A DNA stretch of 64,000 nt from Chromatiales bacterium (ex Bugula neritina AB1). GTDB taxonomy: Bacteria; Pseudomonadota; Gammaproteobacteria; Granulosicoccales; Granulosicoccaceae. The translations under genes and the position numbers were made by a program. Positions 8,285 through 16,270 of this stretch are shown here, one piece after another; the first letter of the stretch is position 1, and each line of letters begins with the position of its first letter. The stretch covers positions 1-64,000 of the forward strand of contig MDLA01000041.1 in NCBI GenBank assembly GCA_001730015.1, read 5' to 3'. Below the pieces are notes generated by a model. It was not told the DNA's origin, did not search any database, and saw only the letters and a list, made by a program, of their open reading frames with translations.

Positions 8285-9055
8285 CTATAAATCCATCGAC
8301 GGCGGTTCAAACCAGTTGGTTAACGCCAGGCCGCCATCGACCACAATGTTGGTTCCGGTGACGTAGCCCCCCATTTTGTTCGACAACACCGCCAGTGCCA
8401 GCGGTGCGAGATTTTCTGCTATCCCAAGTCTGCCGAGAGGAATATGTTTGGCCAGTGCAGGGTCGGCAACAAATCCCCCCGCAGCGATCGCACCTGGCAG
8501 CATCGCGTTTGCCCGAATACCGAACTGCCCCAGACTGCGGGCAAACTCTTTTACCATCATATCCATGGCGCCTTTGGCTGAACTGTAGTGTGGCAGATTG
8601 CGTGGAGTAATGGAGTGCAATGACGTCAGCAGTAATAGACGGCCTTTGATGTCTTTTTCAATCATCTGTCGCGCAAACTCACGCCCGAGGAAAAACGCGG
8701 CGTCCACATTGACCGCATGCATGCTGCGCCAGGTTTCGTCATCCACGCCGAACAGATGATCTTTTTCATGGCGAGGTGGTGATGCGCTGTGGACGAATAT
8801 ATCGACGTGGCCGAGTTGCGCTAGCGCGTCATCATATAAGCGCTGACATTCATCACGACGGGCGAGGTCACCTGTCCAGGCAATGGCCCGGCCGTGTCCT
8901 TCTGCGGTCTCGACCGCCTCCTGTGCTGTGTGTGCATTGACTTCGGCGAAAACAGTATCAACACCTTCGCGAACCAGCGCCTGTGCGATGGCCCGCCCGA
9001 TACCGTTACCTGCACCGGTTACCACGGCTGTTTCGCCTGGCTCGAATAATTGCAT
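8285..9055 (-). CDS. Short-chain dehydrogenase/reductase (SDR)
   Basis: A 256-aa classical SDR, cytosolic and NAD(P)-dependent. The Rossmann motif TGAGNGIG is at 13-20, and the catalytic residues are S145, Y157 and K161 (YSSAK). The usual NNAG is replaced by HSAS (89-92). Length is normal for the family and the C-terminus carries the usual VVDGG region (residues ~238-242). The substrate cannot be inferred. It is divergent from dacB and stands alone. Base composition is like the main chromosome, so it probably belongs to the core genome beside dacB rather than to the AT-rich island. Confidence 0.85.
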   Translation of the reverse strand: MQLFEPGETAVVTGAGNGIGRAIAQALVREGVDTVFAEVNAHTAQEAVETAEGHGRAIAWTGDLARRDECQRLYDDALAQLGHVDIFVHSASPPRHEKDHLFGVDDETWRSMHAVNVDAAFFLGREFARQMIEKDIKGRLLLLTSLHSITPRNLPHYSSAKGAMDMMVKEFARSLGQFGIRANAMLPGAIAAGGFVADPALAKHIPLGRLGIAENLAPLALAVLSNKMGGYVTGTNIVVDGGLALTNWFEPPSMDL

Positions 9056-9232
9056 TGTGATTCCCCGGTAAAGTTCTGTGCTTATACTGTACTTGACCAG
9101 CCTTCAACTTTTCACATCAACTTGTAGAGAAGGCCTGAGCGTCACGCCCTCAATATCGGAATTGCCAGGGCACCCGGTCGGGTGTGCTGCCAGCAGTTAC
9201 GCTAAAATCCAGCCTTGTAGAGGAGATTTAGC

Positions 9233-10555
9233 ATGACCTGGCGATTTGTGGCCGCAATGGCCGTAATTATTAACTTTTGCGCGACACTTGCGCACATCGA
9301 AGCAGCGCCGCGCACGGGCTATATTCTGATTGATGCGAATAGTGGTAAACAACTGGCAGCGAAATCAGAGAACACGGCATTTATACCTGCTTCGACGATG
9401 AAGCTTGTAACCATGCTATCGGCACTGGATCTTCTGGGTCCGGTTCACCGCTTCGAAACGTCTCTCTCGGCCACGGGCGATATCAATGGCGCTGTATTAG
9501 AAGGTGATCTCGTTTTGCAGGGAAATGGTGACGTCGAACTGGATCTCAATGATCTTATGCGTATGGGTTTGGCATTGCGGCAGTTGGGGATTCGTCAAAC
9601 TCGTGGTCGATTTCTGGTCTCGGACAATGCATTTTTACGAGTCAATGAAATTAATCGCAAGCAACCTTTGGATGCGCCGTATAACGCAGGTGTCGGCCCG
9701 CTCTCGCTGTCCTTCGGGCGGGTCACCCTGCGCTCGCACGATAATGGCAGCCTCTACTCCAATCCAGAGTTGATCGAACGCGGACCTGCCTGGCGTATCG
9801 CATCAGATGCAAAGCGCGAGCGCGCACGCGCCATACCCGTGCGCGATGTGGGCATGCACACAGCCCACAGCCTGCGCAGAATCGCCGCTGAACTCGGCAT
9901 AGACCTGCCCATGCCACAAAGAGATGCACCCCGCGCCCAGATGCGAAAGATTGTCACAATACAGAGCAAATCCCTGGTTGAGATGATTGAAGGCATGATG
10001 GTCTACTCGAACAATCAATTGGCTGAAACCATTGGCCTTGCCACCGCCAACACGCTAAAACCAGGGTCTCAGACATTGGCTGCAAGTGCTGTCATTCTTT
10101 GGAAAGATCTCGTAGCGCGATTGCCAGAGACTGATTGGCAAGGTTTTACCATCACCAATCATTCCGGCCTCGATCCCAACGCACGCGCAACACCGGCGCA
10201 GCTTGCAGCGTTGCTGGACTACGGATTAGCGCGTCACCAGTTACCTTATCTGCTTCCCGCCAATGCCTGGTCAGGTTCACTGTCTCGACGGCTCGTTGAA
10301 AAAGGACGCTTACAGCGGGTGTGGTCAAAGACTGGCTCTATCGATTTTGCCGCAGCACTTGCAGGCTACCTTCTACCCGAGACTGGCGGACTATGGCTGT
10401 TTGCGATTATCAGTGATGACCCTGAAAGGCGTTCGGTTTATGACGGAATGCCGGAACCCAGTGCCGAGATACGTAGCGAGTCCCGACGCTGGGAACGTGA
10501 GATCAAGGCACAGCATGATGTCATGTTGCGCCAGTGGATTGGAGGGGTGTTTTGA
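9233..10555 (+). CDS. dacB: D-alanyl-D-alanine carboxypeptidase/endopeptidase (PBP4 type, peptidase S13)
   Basis: A 440-aa periplasmic enzyme that trims or cleaves peptide cross-links in peptidoglycan. A signal peptide covers residues 1-~25, ending in HIEAAP. All three penicillin-binding motifs are present: S54-T-M-K57, S259-N-N261 and K366-T-G368. AGGAGA lies upstream of the ATG, giving a good ribosome-binding site. The length fits a PBP4 with a reduced insertion domain. Its 3' end is duplicated at 81-329, so this gene is one border of the accessory island. Confidence 0.93.
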   Translation: MTWRFVAAMAVIINFCATLAHIEAAPRTGYILIDANSGKQLAAKSENTAFIPASTMKLVTMLSALDLLGPVHRFETSLSATGDINGAVLEGDLVLQGNGDVELDLNDLMRMGLALRQLGIRQTRGRFLVSDNAFLRVNEINRKQPLDAPYNAGVGPLSLSFGRVTLRSHDNGSLYSNPELIERGPAWRIASDAKRERARAIPVRDVGMHTAHSLRRIAAELGIDLPMPQRDAPRAQMRKIVTIQSKSLVEMIEGMMVYSNNQLAETIGLATANTLKPGSQTLAASAVILWKDLVARLPETDWQGFTITNHSGLDPNARATPAQLAALLDYGLARHQLPYLLPANAWSGSLSRRLVEKGRLQRVWSKTGSIDFAAALAGYLLPETGGLWLFAIISDDPERRSVYDGMPEPSAEIRSESRRWEREIKAQHDVMLRQWIGGVF

Positions 10556-10599
10556 GTGCTGAATTGGATTCAATGACCAAATTTCATCACTTATGAAGT
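10351..10599 (+). repeat. Direct repeat, right copy (dacB 3' end)
   Basis: This is the partner of 81-329. It covers the KTG-distal end of dacB and ~45 bp past its stop. Beyond 10599 the sequences diverge. The gap from there to the attC site at 10720 holds no gene, only two TGACCCCTTAAAC motifs. Confidence 0.9.
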
Positions 10600-10719
10600 T
10601 CGGGTTCAGTAGTCACATCAGTAGTATCTGTCCATTTTGGAGTAGTCGAGCAAATATCAATAATCAAGACCTGACCCCTTAAACTTTTGACCCCTTAAAC
10701 TTTGTTTGCCGTACTTTTT

Positions 10720-10833
10720 AGTCATAACGCCACCATCAGCCGCAAATTATGCGGCGTTTGCATTGTGGTGCCGTGGAGCCTAAGCGATACCACAATGCAA
10801 ACGCCGCGTACACTGTCGGAAACACTGCTTTGT
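10720..10833 (-). other. attC site 1 (interrupted by an intron)
   Basis: Read on the minus strand, and with the intron 10834-12163 removed, the site starts GTATAAC and ends GGCGTTATGAC. The central stem is a perfect 19-bp inverted repeat, GCGGCGTTTGCATTGTGGT at 10750-10768, with its complement at ~10789-10807. The rest of the site is 12164-12170. The R'' heptamer GTATAAC is exactly complementary to the R' heptamer GTTATAC at the start of the same cassette (13424-13430), as expected for a true cassette. It closes the cassette that carries the TIR-like gene. Confidence 0.8.
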
Positions 10834-11031
10834 GTACGCCCGGCATGGGCATGAACTAATGGGGTGAAAGCCCCCTGTAGGAGGATCACCATTTAATACA
10901 GTCATAGATTGGTATTAGATGACAACTACTAGCAAATGGCAAGGGCAGAACTGTGAGGTTGTGTCTGAAGGAAGCCGCGAGCAAAACTGCGAGCTGATGA
11001 ACAAGAACATCATATGAGGCGTAGGCACTGG

Positions 11032-11190
11032 GAGCCTGTCCGAGAATGAATGATCTACGGCGGACGCGATATTTTGGCCAGCGATTGCGATCGATTTGGT
11101 TGAATATGAATAACTATTCGCCCAAATCGATCCCAATATCTGACTCAAAATCTCTCGCCCTCGCAACGACCCTCATTTTCGGACAGGCTC
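11032..11190. mobile_element. 159-bp MITE inside the group II intron
   Basis: Terminal inverted repeats of 18 bp (GAGCCTGTCCGAGAATGA against its complement with one mismatch) are flanked by a 4-bp target duplication CTGG (11028-11031 and 11191-11194). An internal inverted repeat GATCGATTTGG/CCAAATCGATC gives a strong hairpin. There is no ORF. The 4-bp duplication suggests mobilisation by an IS5-type transposase, but no parent is in the window. Confidence 0.8.
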
Positions 11191-11335
11191 CTGGCTCATT
11201 GTTGGTGAAGTAGGGGCGCAAGATGACGAAGCCGAGTGATCTAAGGGTCACCGTAAATGATGGGGTTGTGCAGAGAAAGTACATGTTCTTATCCGGCCAG
11301 ATATGTCCGGCGTGCAATCGTCGACGAACCAGTAG

Positions 11336-12094
11336 GGTACTGGTCGCACAAACCTGGGTATCCCGACGGTGACAGACAGGGTAATCCAGCAAGCAATATC
11401 TCAGGTATTAACGCCCGTGTTCGATCTGGCCTTTTCGGATAGCAGCTTTGGGTTTCGTCCCAAACGTGGCGGGCAACAATCAGTACAGCAAGTCCACCGA
11501 CTGATAAAAGCAGGAAACCGCTTTGCGGTGGACGTTTATCTTTCAAAGTTTTTTGATCGGGTAAATCACGATCCACGAATTGCGCTGAAACTAAAGATCA
11601 ACGAAGTGAAAATCTGTGTTGCTAAATCGTCTGAATGCGAATATCTCGGGTTTAGTTTCCGTTCCGGTTATATAAAGTGGAGCGAGAAAACGCTGGAGCG
11701 ATTCAAAGAAAGAGTACGGCGATTGACCAATCGCAACTGGGGAGTGTCGATGCACTACCAGCTATTCAAACTCAGCCAATATTTACGAGGCTGGATAAAT
11801 TACTTTGGAATCGCCAATGGCTACCAGCGTTGCCTGGATCTGGATCACTGGATTCGACGACGAGTGAGAATGGCTTACTGGCGCCAGTGGCGAAAGCCAC
11901 GCACCAAAGTAAGAAGTTTGTTGAAGCTTGGCGTGCATGTTCGCACTGCAGTGGCATGCGGTATTAGCAGTAAGGGACCATGGCGTAGCTCAAAAACTCC
12001 GGGCATCCAACAGGCGCTATCTTTGGCGTTTCTAAAGTCCGAAGGTCTGGCGAGTTTGCGTGATGGATGGATCAAGCTTCACCATTCTCAGTGA
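11336..12094 (+). pseudogene. Group II intron reverse transcriptase/maturase, internally deleted
   Basis: The frame reads NLGIPTVTDRVIQQAI and FGFRPKRGGQQSV (RT domains 2-3), then FFDRVNHD. It jumps directly to LKLKINEVKICVA and EYLGFSF, so roughly 100 residues including the YADD catalytic motif are missing without a frameshift. The maturase X-domain and the C-terminal ALSLAFLKSEGLASL region remain. An in-frame TAG lies just upstream and the N-terminus is not intact. The protein cannot reverse transcribe. Splicing help from the remaining X domain is unlikely but not excluded. Confidence 0.85.
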
Positions 12095-12169
12095 AACGCC
12101 CTGTGCGGACCCGCATGCAGGGTGTTGTGGGGAGGGCTGGCTAGATACCAGTCCTTACCCGATTATACG

Positions 12170-12367
12170 CTAGGCAACACCTGTGGAACCGGTTGGCCTC
12201 CAGTAGGCTCTATTTACTTTTTCTATTTGTTGAGCCCCATGATCAAAAACATATCCATTGTCCGAACTCAGAACCGTAATACCGTTAATGGTGGATACAT
12301 CCCCATTGTTAACGAGAATCGATAGTATTGATGCGATTGCATAGGTTGCGTATTGCTCAGTTTTCAT
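12170..12367 (-). CDS. Small cassette ORF overlapping the TIR-like gene
   Basis: A 65-aa ORF whose ATG overlaps the stop of the TIR-like gene by 4 bases (ATGA), so translation would be coupled. It ends with TAG inside the attC R'' end, which is typical for cassette genes. The sequence (MKTEQYATYAIASIL...) has a short hydrophobic stretch at residues 7-18 and no recognisable domain. It could be an accessory or immunity partner of the TIR-like protein. That is inferred from position only. Confidence 0.5.
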   Translation of the reverse strand: MKTEQYATYAIASILSILVNNGDVSTINGITVLSSDNGYVFDHGAQQIEKVNRAYWRPTGSTGVA

Positions 12368-13374
12368 TTGTCACCTCTTGGTTCTTTGGGAAAAGCTATT
12401 GCACTCAACAAATTGGATTTAGTGACCAATTGGACGAAACTAGATCCTTCCGAGGACACCATTTCTGATACTTTCTGCTCAATTTCTGGAAACTCTTGCA
12501 AGGCCTCTACTATTACCTTATCGGCCTCCCCAACAAGATCAGCATCAAGGTAAGTCATTATCAAATCAAAGAATATGTCAATTCTTGGGTACGCCTCTAT
12601 CGAATCACGATAAAATCCAATTAATTTTTGATTTATCTCAGAGTCAACCTCTTTATGTTTTTCAAAATAAAGCCATGCCATGTTTTGATAGGCATAACTT
12701 ACAGCACGTCCAGAACCGGAGAAATTGTCTATGACATCGTTTAGAATCTGCTCTGCTTGTTTATAGTCCTGCTTAATTATCAAGCAAGCACTAATCGCTA
12801 TACCTGCTCTCCAGCATTCAGGATGGTCATTCAGGAGAGTCATCGCGGATTCTAGGGCTTTATCAATTTCCCTTTCATCCATCAGGACTCGAACAACTCT
12901 GATTTTTTCTCTTATCTCAAGTGACCATCCCTCAGCATCTACTTCATCCTTGGGTGGATGCTTGACCTTTTTTGCATTCAGGTCCAAGTATCCTTTTTCC
13001 AATATTTTCACAACAGCATTTGATAGGTCATTAGCTGCATCAAAACCTCTGTCTAAATCAATATAGAACTGGTCGTTCAGTAAACTCCCTTCGCTGTAGG
13101 CTCCCTTGCTAACTATAATAATTGGTTTCCCCTTACCAGCAGCGAAAGCTGCCTCCTCTGCAACGTAAATGCTAGTGGTTTCATCCGCTCGGATTGATAC
13201 CAAAATATCAGCGTTAGAGATCCTATTCTTGAGTTGCTCGTTCAGAGAGTTCGTCGCATCAAGCTGCTTGCCATCAATCACCATTAGTTCATGTACTTTA
13301 AACCAATTCTTTATCATGAGCGCTATGGGTTCGATCTCCTCTGAGAATCGATAAGAAACAAAAGCGGTTTTCAT
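12364..13374 (-). CDS. TIR-like N-domain with TPR-like helical C-domain
   Basis: A 336-aa soluble protein. Residues 1-~125 look like a TIR/TIR-2 fold: AFVSYRF at 4-10, ILVSIR at 57-62 and YVAEEAAFAAG at 70-80, with E73/E74 as candidate catalytic Glu, then PIIIVSKG. Residues ~150-320 are helical with TPR-like pairs (ALESAMTLLNDHPECW, YAYQNMAWLYFEKH). TIR domains in bacterial immunity cleave NAD or make NAD-derived signals. Whether this one does is inference. It is the main gene of a cassette in an integrase-less array and runs in array direction. No promoter is obvious. Confidence 0.75.
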   Translation of the reverse strand: MKTAFVSYRFSEEIEPIALMIKNWFKVHELMVIDGKQLDATNSLNEQLKNRISNADILVSIRADETTSIYVAEEAAFAAGKGKPIIIVSKGAYSEGSLLNDQFYIDLDRGFDAANDLSNAVVKILEKGYLDLNAKKVKHPPKDEVDAEGWSLEIREKIRVVRVLMDEREIDKALESAMTLLNDHPECWRAGIAISACLIIKQDYKQAEQILNDVIDNFSGSGRAVSYAYQNMAWLYFEKHKEVDSEINQKLIGFYRDSIEAYPRIDIFFDLIMTYLDADLVGEADKVIVEALQEFPEIEQKVSEMVSSEGSSFVQLVTKSNLLSAIAFPKEPRGDK

Positions 13375-13423
13375 TGCTGATTAACTCCGTTTTCAATATG
13401 CACTGATATCACTACATTTATCC

Positions 13424-13543
13424 GTATAACGCCGGCCACATGCGCAGTGCACATGGTGGCTGTTTTTGTGTGAAAATGCGAGCTTGCGAGCCACACAAAA
13501 ACGGACGCCTTGTGCGCTGTCGCGATGCTGGCCCTTGTTAAGT
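13424..13543 (-). other. attC site 2
   Basis: A 120-bp imperfect palindrome. On the minus strand it begins ACTTAACAAG and ends GGCGTTATAC. The inner stem is TTTTTGTGTGGCTCG/complement around the loop at ~13475-13490. R'' ACTTAAC is complementary to the R' GTTAAGT at the start of its own cassette (14001-14007). Confidence 0.85.
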
Positions 13544-13599
13544 GCGATTTTGCTGTTTTTTCACCCAAACTTGCTTGCCCAAACTGACTAAGCCATAGT

Positions 13600-13992
13600 A
13601 TGTTAGGAAGTATATTGAGATACGTGGCACACCTGATGAAACTACCAAAGTTCGTTGCGGCAGTTCTGGCAATTCCAACAACTTTGTTCGCCAGAACCGG
13701 TGAATGGCACGAATACTCGCGGTATGACGAGTACGCTGGCGGCTCGGGAGACGCCGATTTTTGGCCTCTCGTATTTGTGGCGGTTTTATTTGTTGTTATT
13801 CCGTACATTGTTTATAAAAAGTATGGGGAGGGTGCTATGGGCGTCTATTTCATAGCATCTCCATTCATTTGTGGTGCGATTATCGGGGCTCTAGCATCCT
13901 TGAAAGATGGCAACTATCTCATATTTGCAATTATCGTTGGTGTGTGTGCCTACATTGCTAAATGGCTCTTCTACTCAAAAGATGAGGCATGA
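13600..13992 (+). CDS. Small membrane protein, cassette gene in reverse orientation
   Basis: A 130-aa protein from ATG 13600; an alternative ATG at 13636 gives 118 aa and starts MKLPKFVAAVLAIP, a better signal or first membrane segment. Three hydrophobic segments follow (around residues 54-70, 83-100 and 106-123). Family is unknown. It fills the cassette between attC2 and attC3 but is transcribed against the array, so it must have its own promoter. Neither start has a strong ribosome-binding site. Confidence 0.55.
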   Translation: MLGSILRYVAHLMKLPKFVAAVLAIPTTLFARTGEWHEYSRYDEYAGGSGDADFWPLVFVAVLFVVIPYIVYKKYGEGAMGVYFIASPFICGAIIGALASLKDGNYLIFAIIVGVCAYIAKWLFYSKDEA

Positions 13993-14000
13993 GTAATAGC

Positions 14001-14117
14001 ACTTAACGCCAAGCTTACCTGTAATTTATAAGATGAACGTTTTGCGGTAAAGTGACGCGACAGCGGCACCGCAAAACGAGCAGCTTGTAAATTATCGGGT
14101 ACAGCTTTTTGTTAGGT
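14001..14117 (-). other. attC site 3
   Basis: A 117-bp imperfect palindrome. On the minus strand it begins ACCTAACAAAAAGCTG and ends GGCGTTAAGT. The inner stem is GTTTTGCGGT/ACCGCAAAAC. R'' ACCTAAC matches (as complement) the R' GTTAGGT at 14660-14666 that starts the same cassette. Confidence 0.87.
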
Positions 14118-14136
14118 TTCATCTCTTGTCTGAGAC

Positions 14137-14616
14137 TTAGTCGCTACACTTAGGGTCTTGTAGAGATTTGACAGCAGCAGTAAAACCATTTAATCGAAAC
14201 CTTTGAACTTTACTCTTTTCTCCAGTCGGCTTAACCTGTACAAATAGAACATTACCAGCCTTCATTTCCGATAAAGCACTCTCATGCAGAACGGCGCTGT
14301 AGCGATCAACAGGTATGGAGTATTTTTTACCTGAATCCACCCAATAGATCACATCCCCTTCTACACCGCTCAAAAAAGGCAGGGTCAAACGCGTATTTCC
14401 TTTTACTCTTGCTAGCTCCATTAGATTTGTATTCTGATAGTAAGACTGCTTTAAATAACAAAACGGTTCGTCAGGCTGATCTATCACTAAAAATGAACCG
14501 TGACGAGCAATAGAATTATCTTTTTCCCACTTTTCCCAAGAAGGCGATTCCGCGACCGCACTATGCGAGAACAGAAATAAAATTATAACGATACCTAAAT
14601 TCATAAAATTAACCAC
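14137..14616 (-). CDS. Secreted hypothetical protein, cassette gene
   Basis: A 159-aa protein with a signal peptide (residues ~1-22, IVIILFLFSHSAVAES). The mature part has two cysteines (one in EPFCYLKQ, one in DPKCSD) and a predicted beta-rich body. It loosely recalls IalB-type periplasmic proteins, but I cannot assign a family. It is the first cassette of the array and runs in array direction, with attC3 directly after it. Confidence 0.65.
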   Translation of the reverse strand: MVNFMNLGIVIILFLFSHSAVAESPSWEKWEKDNSIARHGSFLVIDQPDEPFCYLKQSYYQNTNLMELARVKGNTRLTLPFLSGVEGDVIYWVDSGKKYSIPVDRYSAVLHESALSEMKAGNVLFVQVKPTGEKSKVQRFRLNGFTAAVKSLQDPKCSD

Positions 14617-14659
14617 TGTGTTTAATCAGAATACAATGTGTTTTTTAAACGCTTTTAAA

Positions 14660-14666
14660 ACCTAAC
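14660..14666 (-). other. First cassette boundary (R' core GTTAGGT)
   Basis: The minus strand reads GTTAGGT, which pairs with the R'' of attC3 and so marks the upstream end of the array. Just before it on the minus strand is GTATAACATAA, perhaps the end of an older attC or an attI. No integrase gene is found up to the transporter at 15008, so the array is of the integrase-less (CALIN) type. Confidence 0.6.
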
Positions 14667-14673
14667 TTATGTT

Positions 14674-14723
14674 ATACCGAATCTTCCATTCACGGGATAT
14701 ACCGAATCTTCCATTCAAGAGAT
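14674..14723. repeat. 25-bp tandem duplication
   Basis: ATACCGAATCTTCCATTCA and its following bases occur twice with a 25-bp period and a few changes at the end of the unit. It lies next to the array end. The rest of 14724-15007 has no gene. Confidence 0.8.
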
Positions 14724-14770
14724 ATACTGCATTATTCTGACCCAGTTGACAGGCGAGAATAACTGCAATA

Positions 14771-14790
14771 GTATTCATGTATATGAATAC
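14771..14790. promoter_or_regulatory. Palindrome GTATTCAT-GTAT-ATGAATAC
   Basis: Two perfect 8-bp arms with a 4-bp spacer. It resembles a dimeric regulator operator. No gene starts nearby on either strand (the closest, at 14616 and 15008, start or end away from it), so a role is doubtful. Confidence 0.35.
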
Positions 14791-15007
14791 AGTAGATGGT
14801 TTTATGTAGAAATTTACCATGCTTAAGAAATGCCTGTTCACTGAGTGCGTTCAATTCAGGTAGTTATCACTGAAAGTGGGTCGGGTCCATTGTAACGCGT
14901 TGCATACTCCGCTGTCGGCTCGCGCATGCATGCAATTGATAATAATGCGTCTTTTCGTTTAGGTCAAAAAACTATCTGGCCATTTATTGCGCTCGTTTTG
15001 TAAAATT

Positions 15008-16237
15008 CTACACATAATCAGATTTTTCAATAAACCATGATATCGCAAATCCGCACACGAGCCCCCAGAATGGCGCTCCAATATTAAATAGTGATATTCC
15101 CGATACGGTTACCAGAAACGTAATCAAAGCACTAAGCTGAAACTTCCCGCCAAATGCTGTATTAAACGCCGCTTGCAATACCTTCAACATGGCAAGCCCG
15201 GCTAATGTGGCAATAAAAGCCGGTGGGCAGGCAAGCATCCATTTCGTGAATGCAGGGGCAAATAAACCAAACAACAACGCGAGCATGCCTACGACAATAC
15301 CAGCTGCGAAATGGGATGTTCGAGCGCCGGAGCTTGAAATGAGTGCATTGGTCGGGCCGGTCAGGCAAGTGGATACTGTGCCGACTATTGCCGCCAGCAT
15401 AGACCACAGGCCGCAAGCAGCAGTAATAAAATTTACCGGGGCTTTGTGACCCGCATTGTGCAATACCGCTACTCCCTGGCCATTTTGAACTACAAGCACG
15501 GTTATAGTCAGAGGTACTACCAATTCGAACATGGCTTGCCATGAGAATTCTGGTGTAACCACTGAGGGCAGGCTGAGCCAATTGCTGGTTGCTGCGGTTT
15601 CAACGGCAATACGCTGATCGAATAGTATAATCAGCAATCCCGCTACCAGTGCGGTGATTAGCGGCGGTAAATATCTGCCGATGCGCGGTAATGCAATCAA
15701 TAGTAAAAATACCGCGGTCATTGTTCCGGCAAGCCAGGCGTCTGCTATCACCGATTGTACCCATCCGGTGCCGAATTGCAGAAATACCCCGGCTACCATC
15801 CCCATCACAATTTGCATTGGGATAGCGGCCATTGCCCGTCTGATCCAGCCGGAGAAGCCGAGTAGCAGCATTAGCAGGCCGGTGGCGTAGAATGCACCGA
15901 CGACTTCTTCAAAGCGAAGATGAGACAGTGCGGGGCCGACCAGTACGGTGCCTGGAATGGTCCAGAAAAATACCATGGGTGTTCTATAGAGCCAGCAAGC
16001 GGCAATGGTAAGTATTCCGTTGATGAAAAATGAACCGAATATCCACGATGCCAGAACCTTTTCGTCAAGGCCGCCTTGTGTGCCGACTGCTAGAATTACG
16101 GCGACCGGGCCACTGGCGGCGAATATAAATCCGATCAGTGCATTGGCGAGAGTGGTGGGAGTAATGGCGGAGGTGAAGTTGCGTAAGCGCGTGGCTGGCT
16201 GTGCTGGTGCTTCCAGCTGTGTGGGGAAATAGCCCAT
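15008..16237 (-). CDS. benE: Benzoate/H+ symporter family permease
   Basis: A 409-aa inner-membrane protein with about 11-12 hydrophobic segments, matching the BenE family in length and in motifs such as GFIFAASGPVAVIL near residue 36 and GTVSTCLTGPTNALISSSGA near residue 290. BenE-type proteins import aromatic acids with protons. There are no benzoate-degradation genes beside it, so the real substrate is open. A MITE sits 34 bp upstream of its ATG and may affect expression. Confidence 0.85.
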   Translation of the reverse strand: MGYFPTQLEAPAQPATRLRNFTSAITPTTLANALIGFIFAASGPVAVILAVGTQGGLDEKVLASWIFGSFFINGILTIAACWLYRTPMVFFWTIPGTVLVGPALSHLRFEEVVGAFYATGLLMLLLGFSGWIRRAMAAIPMQIVMGMVAGVFLQFGTGWVQSVIADAWLAGTMTAVFLLLIALPRIGRYLPPLITALVAGLLIILFDQRIAVETAATSNWLSLPSVVTPEFSWQAMFELVVPLTITVLVVQNGQGVAVLHNAGHKAPVNFITAACGLWSMLAAIVGTVSTCLTGPTNALISSSGARTSHFAAGIVVGMLALLFGLFAPAFTKWMLACPPAFIATLAGLAMLKVLQAAFNTAFGGKFQLSALITFLVTVSGISLFNIGAPFWGLVCGFAISWFIEKSDYV

Positions 16238-16270
16238 AAGAAACTCGAGTTATTGTATTGGTGTTTACCC

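Larger units (their letters stand above)
10834..12163 (+). mobile_element. Group IIC-attC intron, decayed
   Basis: The 5' end reads GTACGCCCGGCATGGGC and the 3' end has a domain V/VI-like hairpin (about 12090-12150) and finishes ACCCGAT. Joining the exons gives TTTGT/TATAC, which restores the attC heptamer GTTATAC. This supports these borders, though a GTGT shift of two bases at the 5' side cannot be excluded. The intron lies on the strand opposite to the cassette array, as known for class C-attC introns. It is interrupted by a MITE (11032-11190), and its reverse transcriptase lacks the catalytic centre. Confidence 0.8.

Noticed and set aside
9754..10018. Minus-strand ORFs inside dacB
   Set aside because: They are shadows of a well-supported gene with all three catalytic motifs on the plus strand.
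10915..11576. ORFs on the minus strand over the intron and MITE
   Set aside because: They lie in structured non-coding RNA and MITE sequence and match no coding pattern.
13371..13808. 145-aa ORF on the minus strand across attC2
   Set aside because: It reads through the attC palindrome and opposite the membrane-protein gene. Its composition (Thr/His/Ser-rich) looks like shadow coding.
14667..15007. Integron integrase or attI at the array end
   Set aside because: No ORF with tyrosine-recombinase motifs is present, and the heptamer before 14666 is too little to claim attI.
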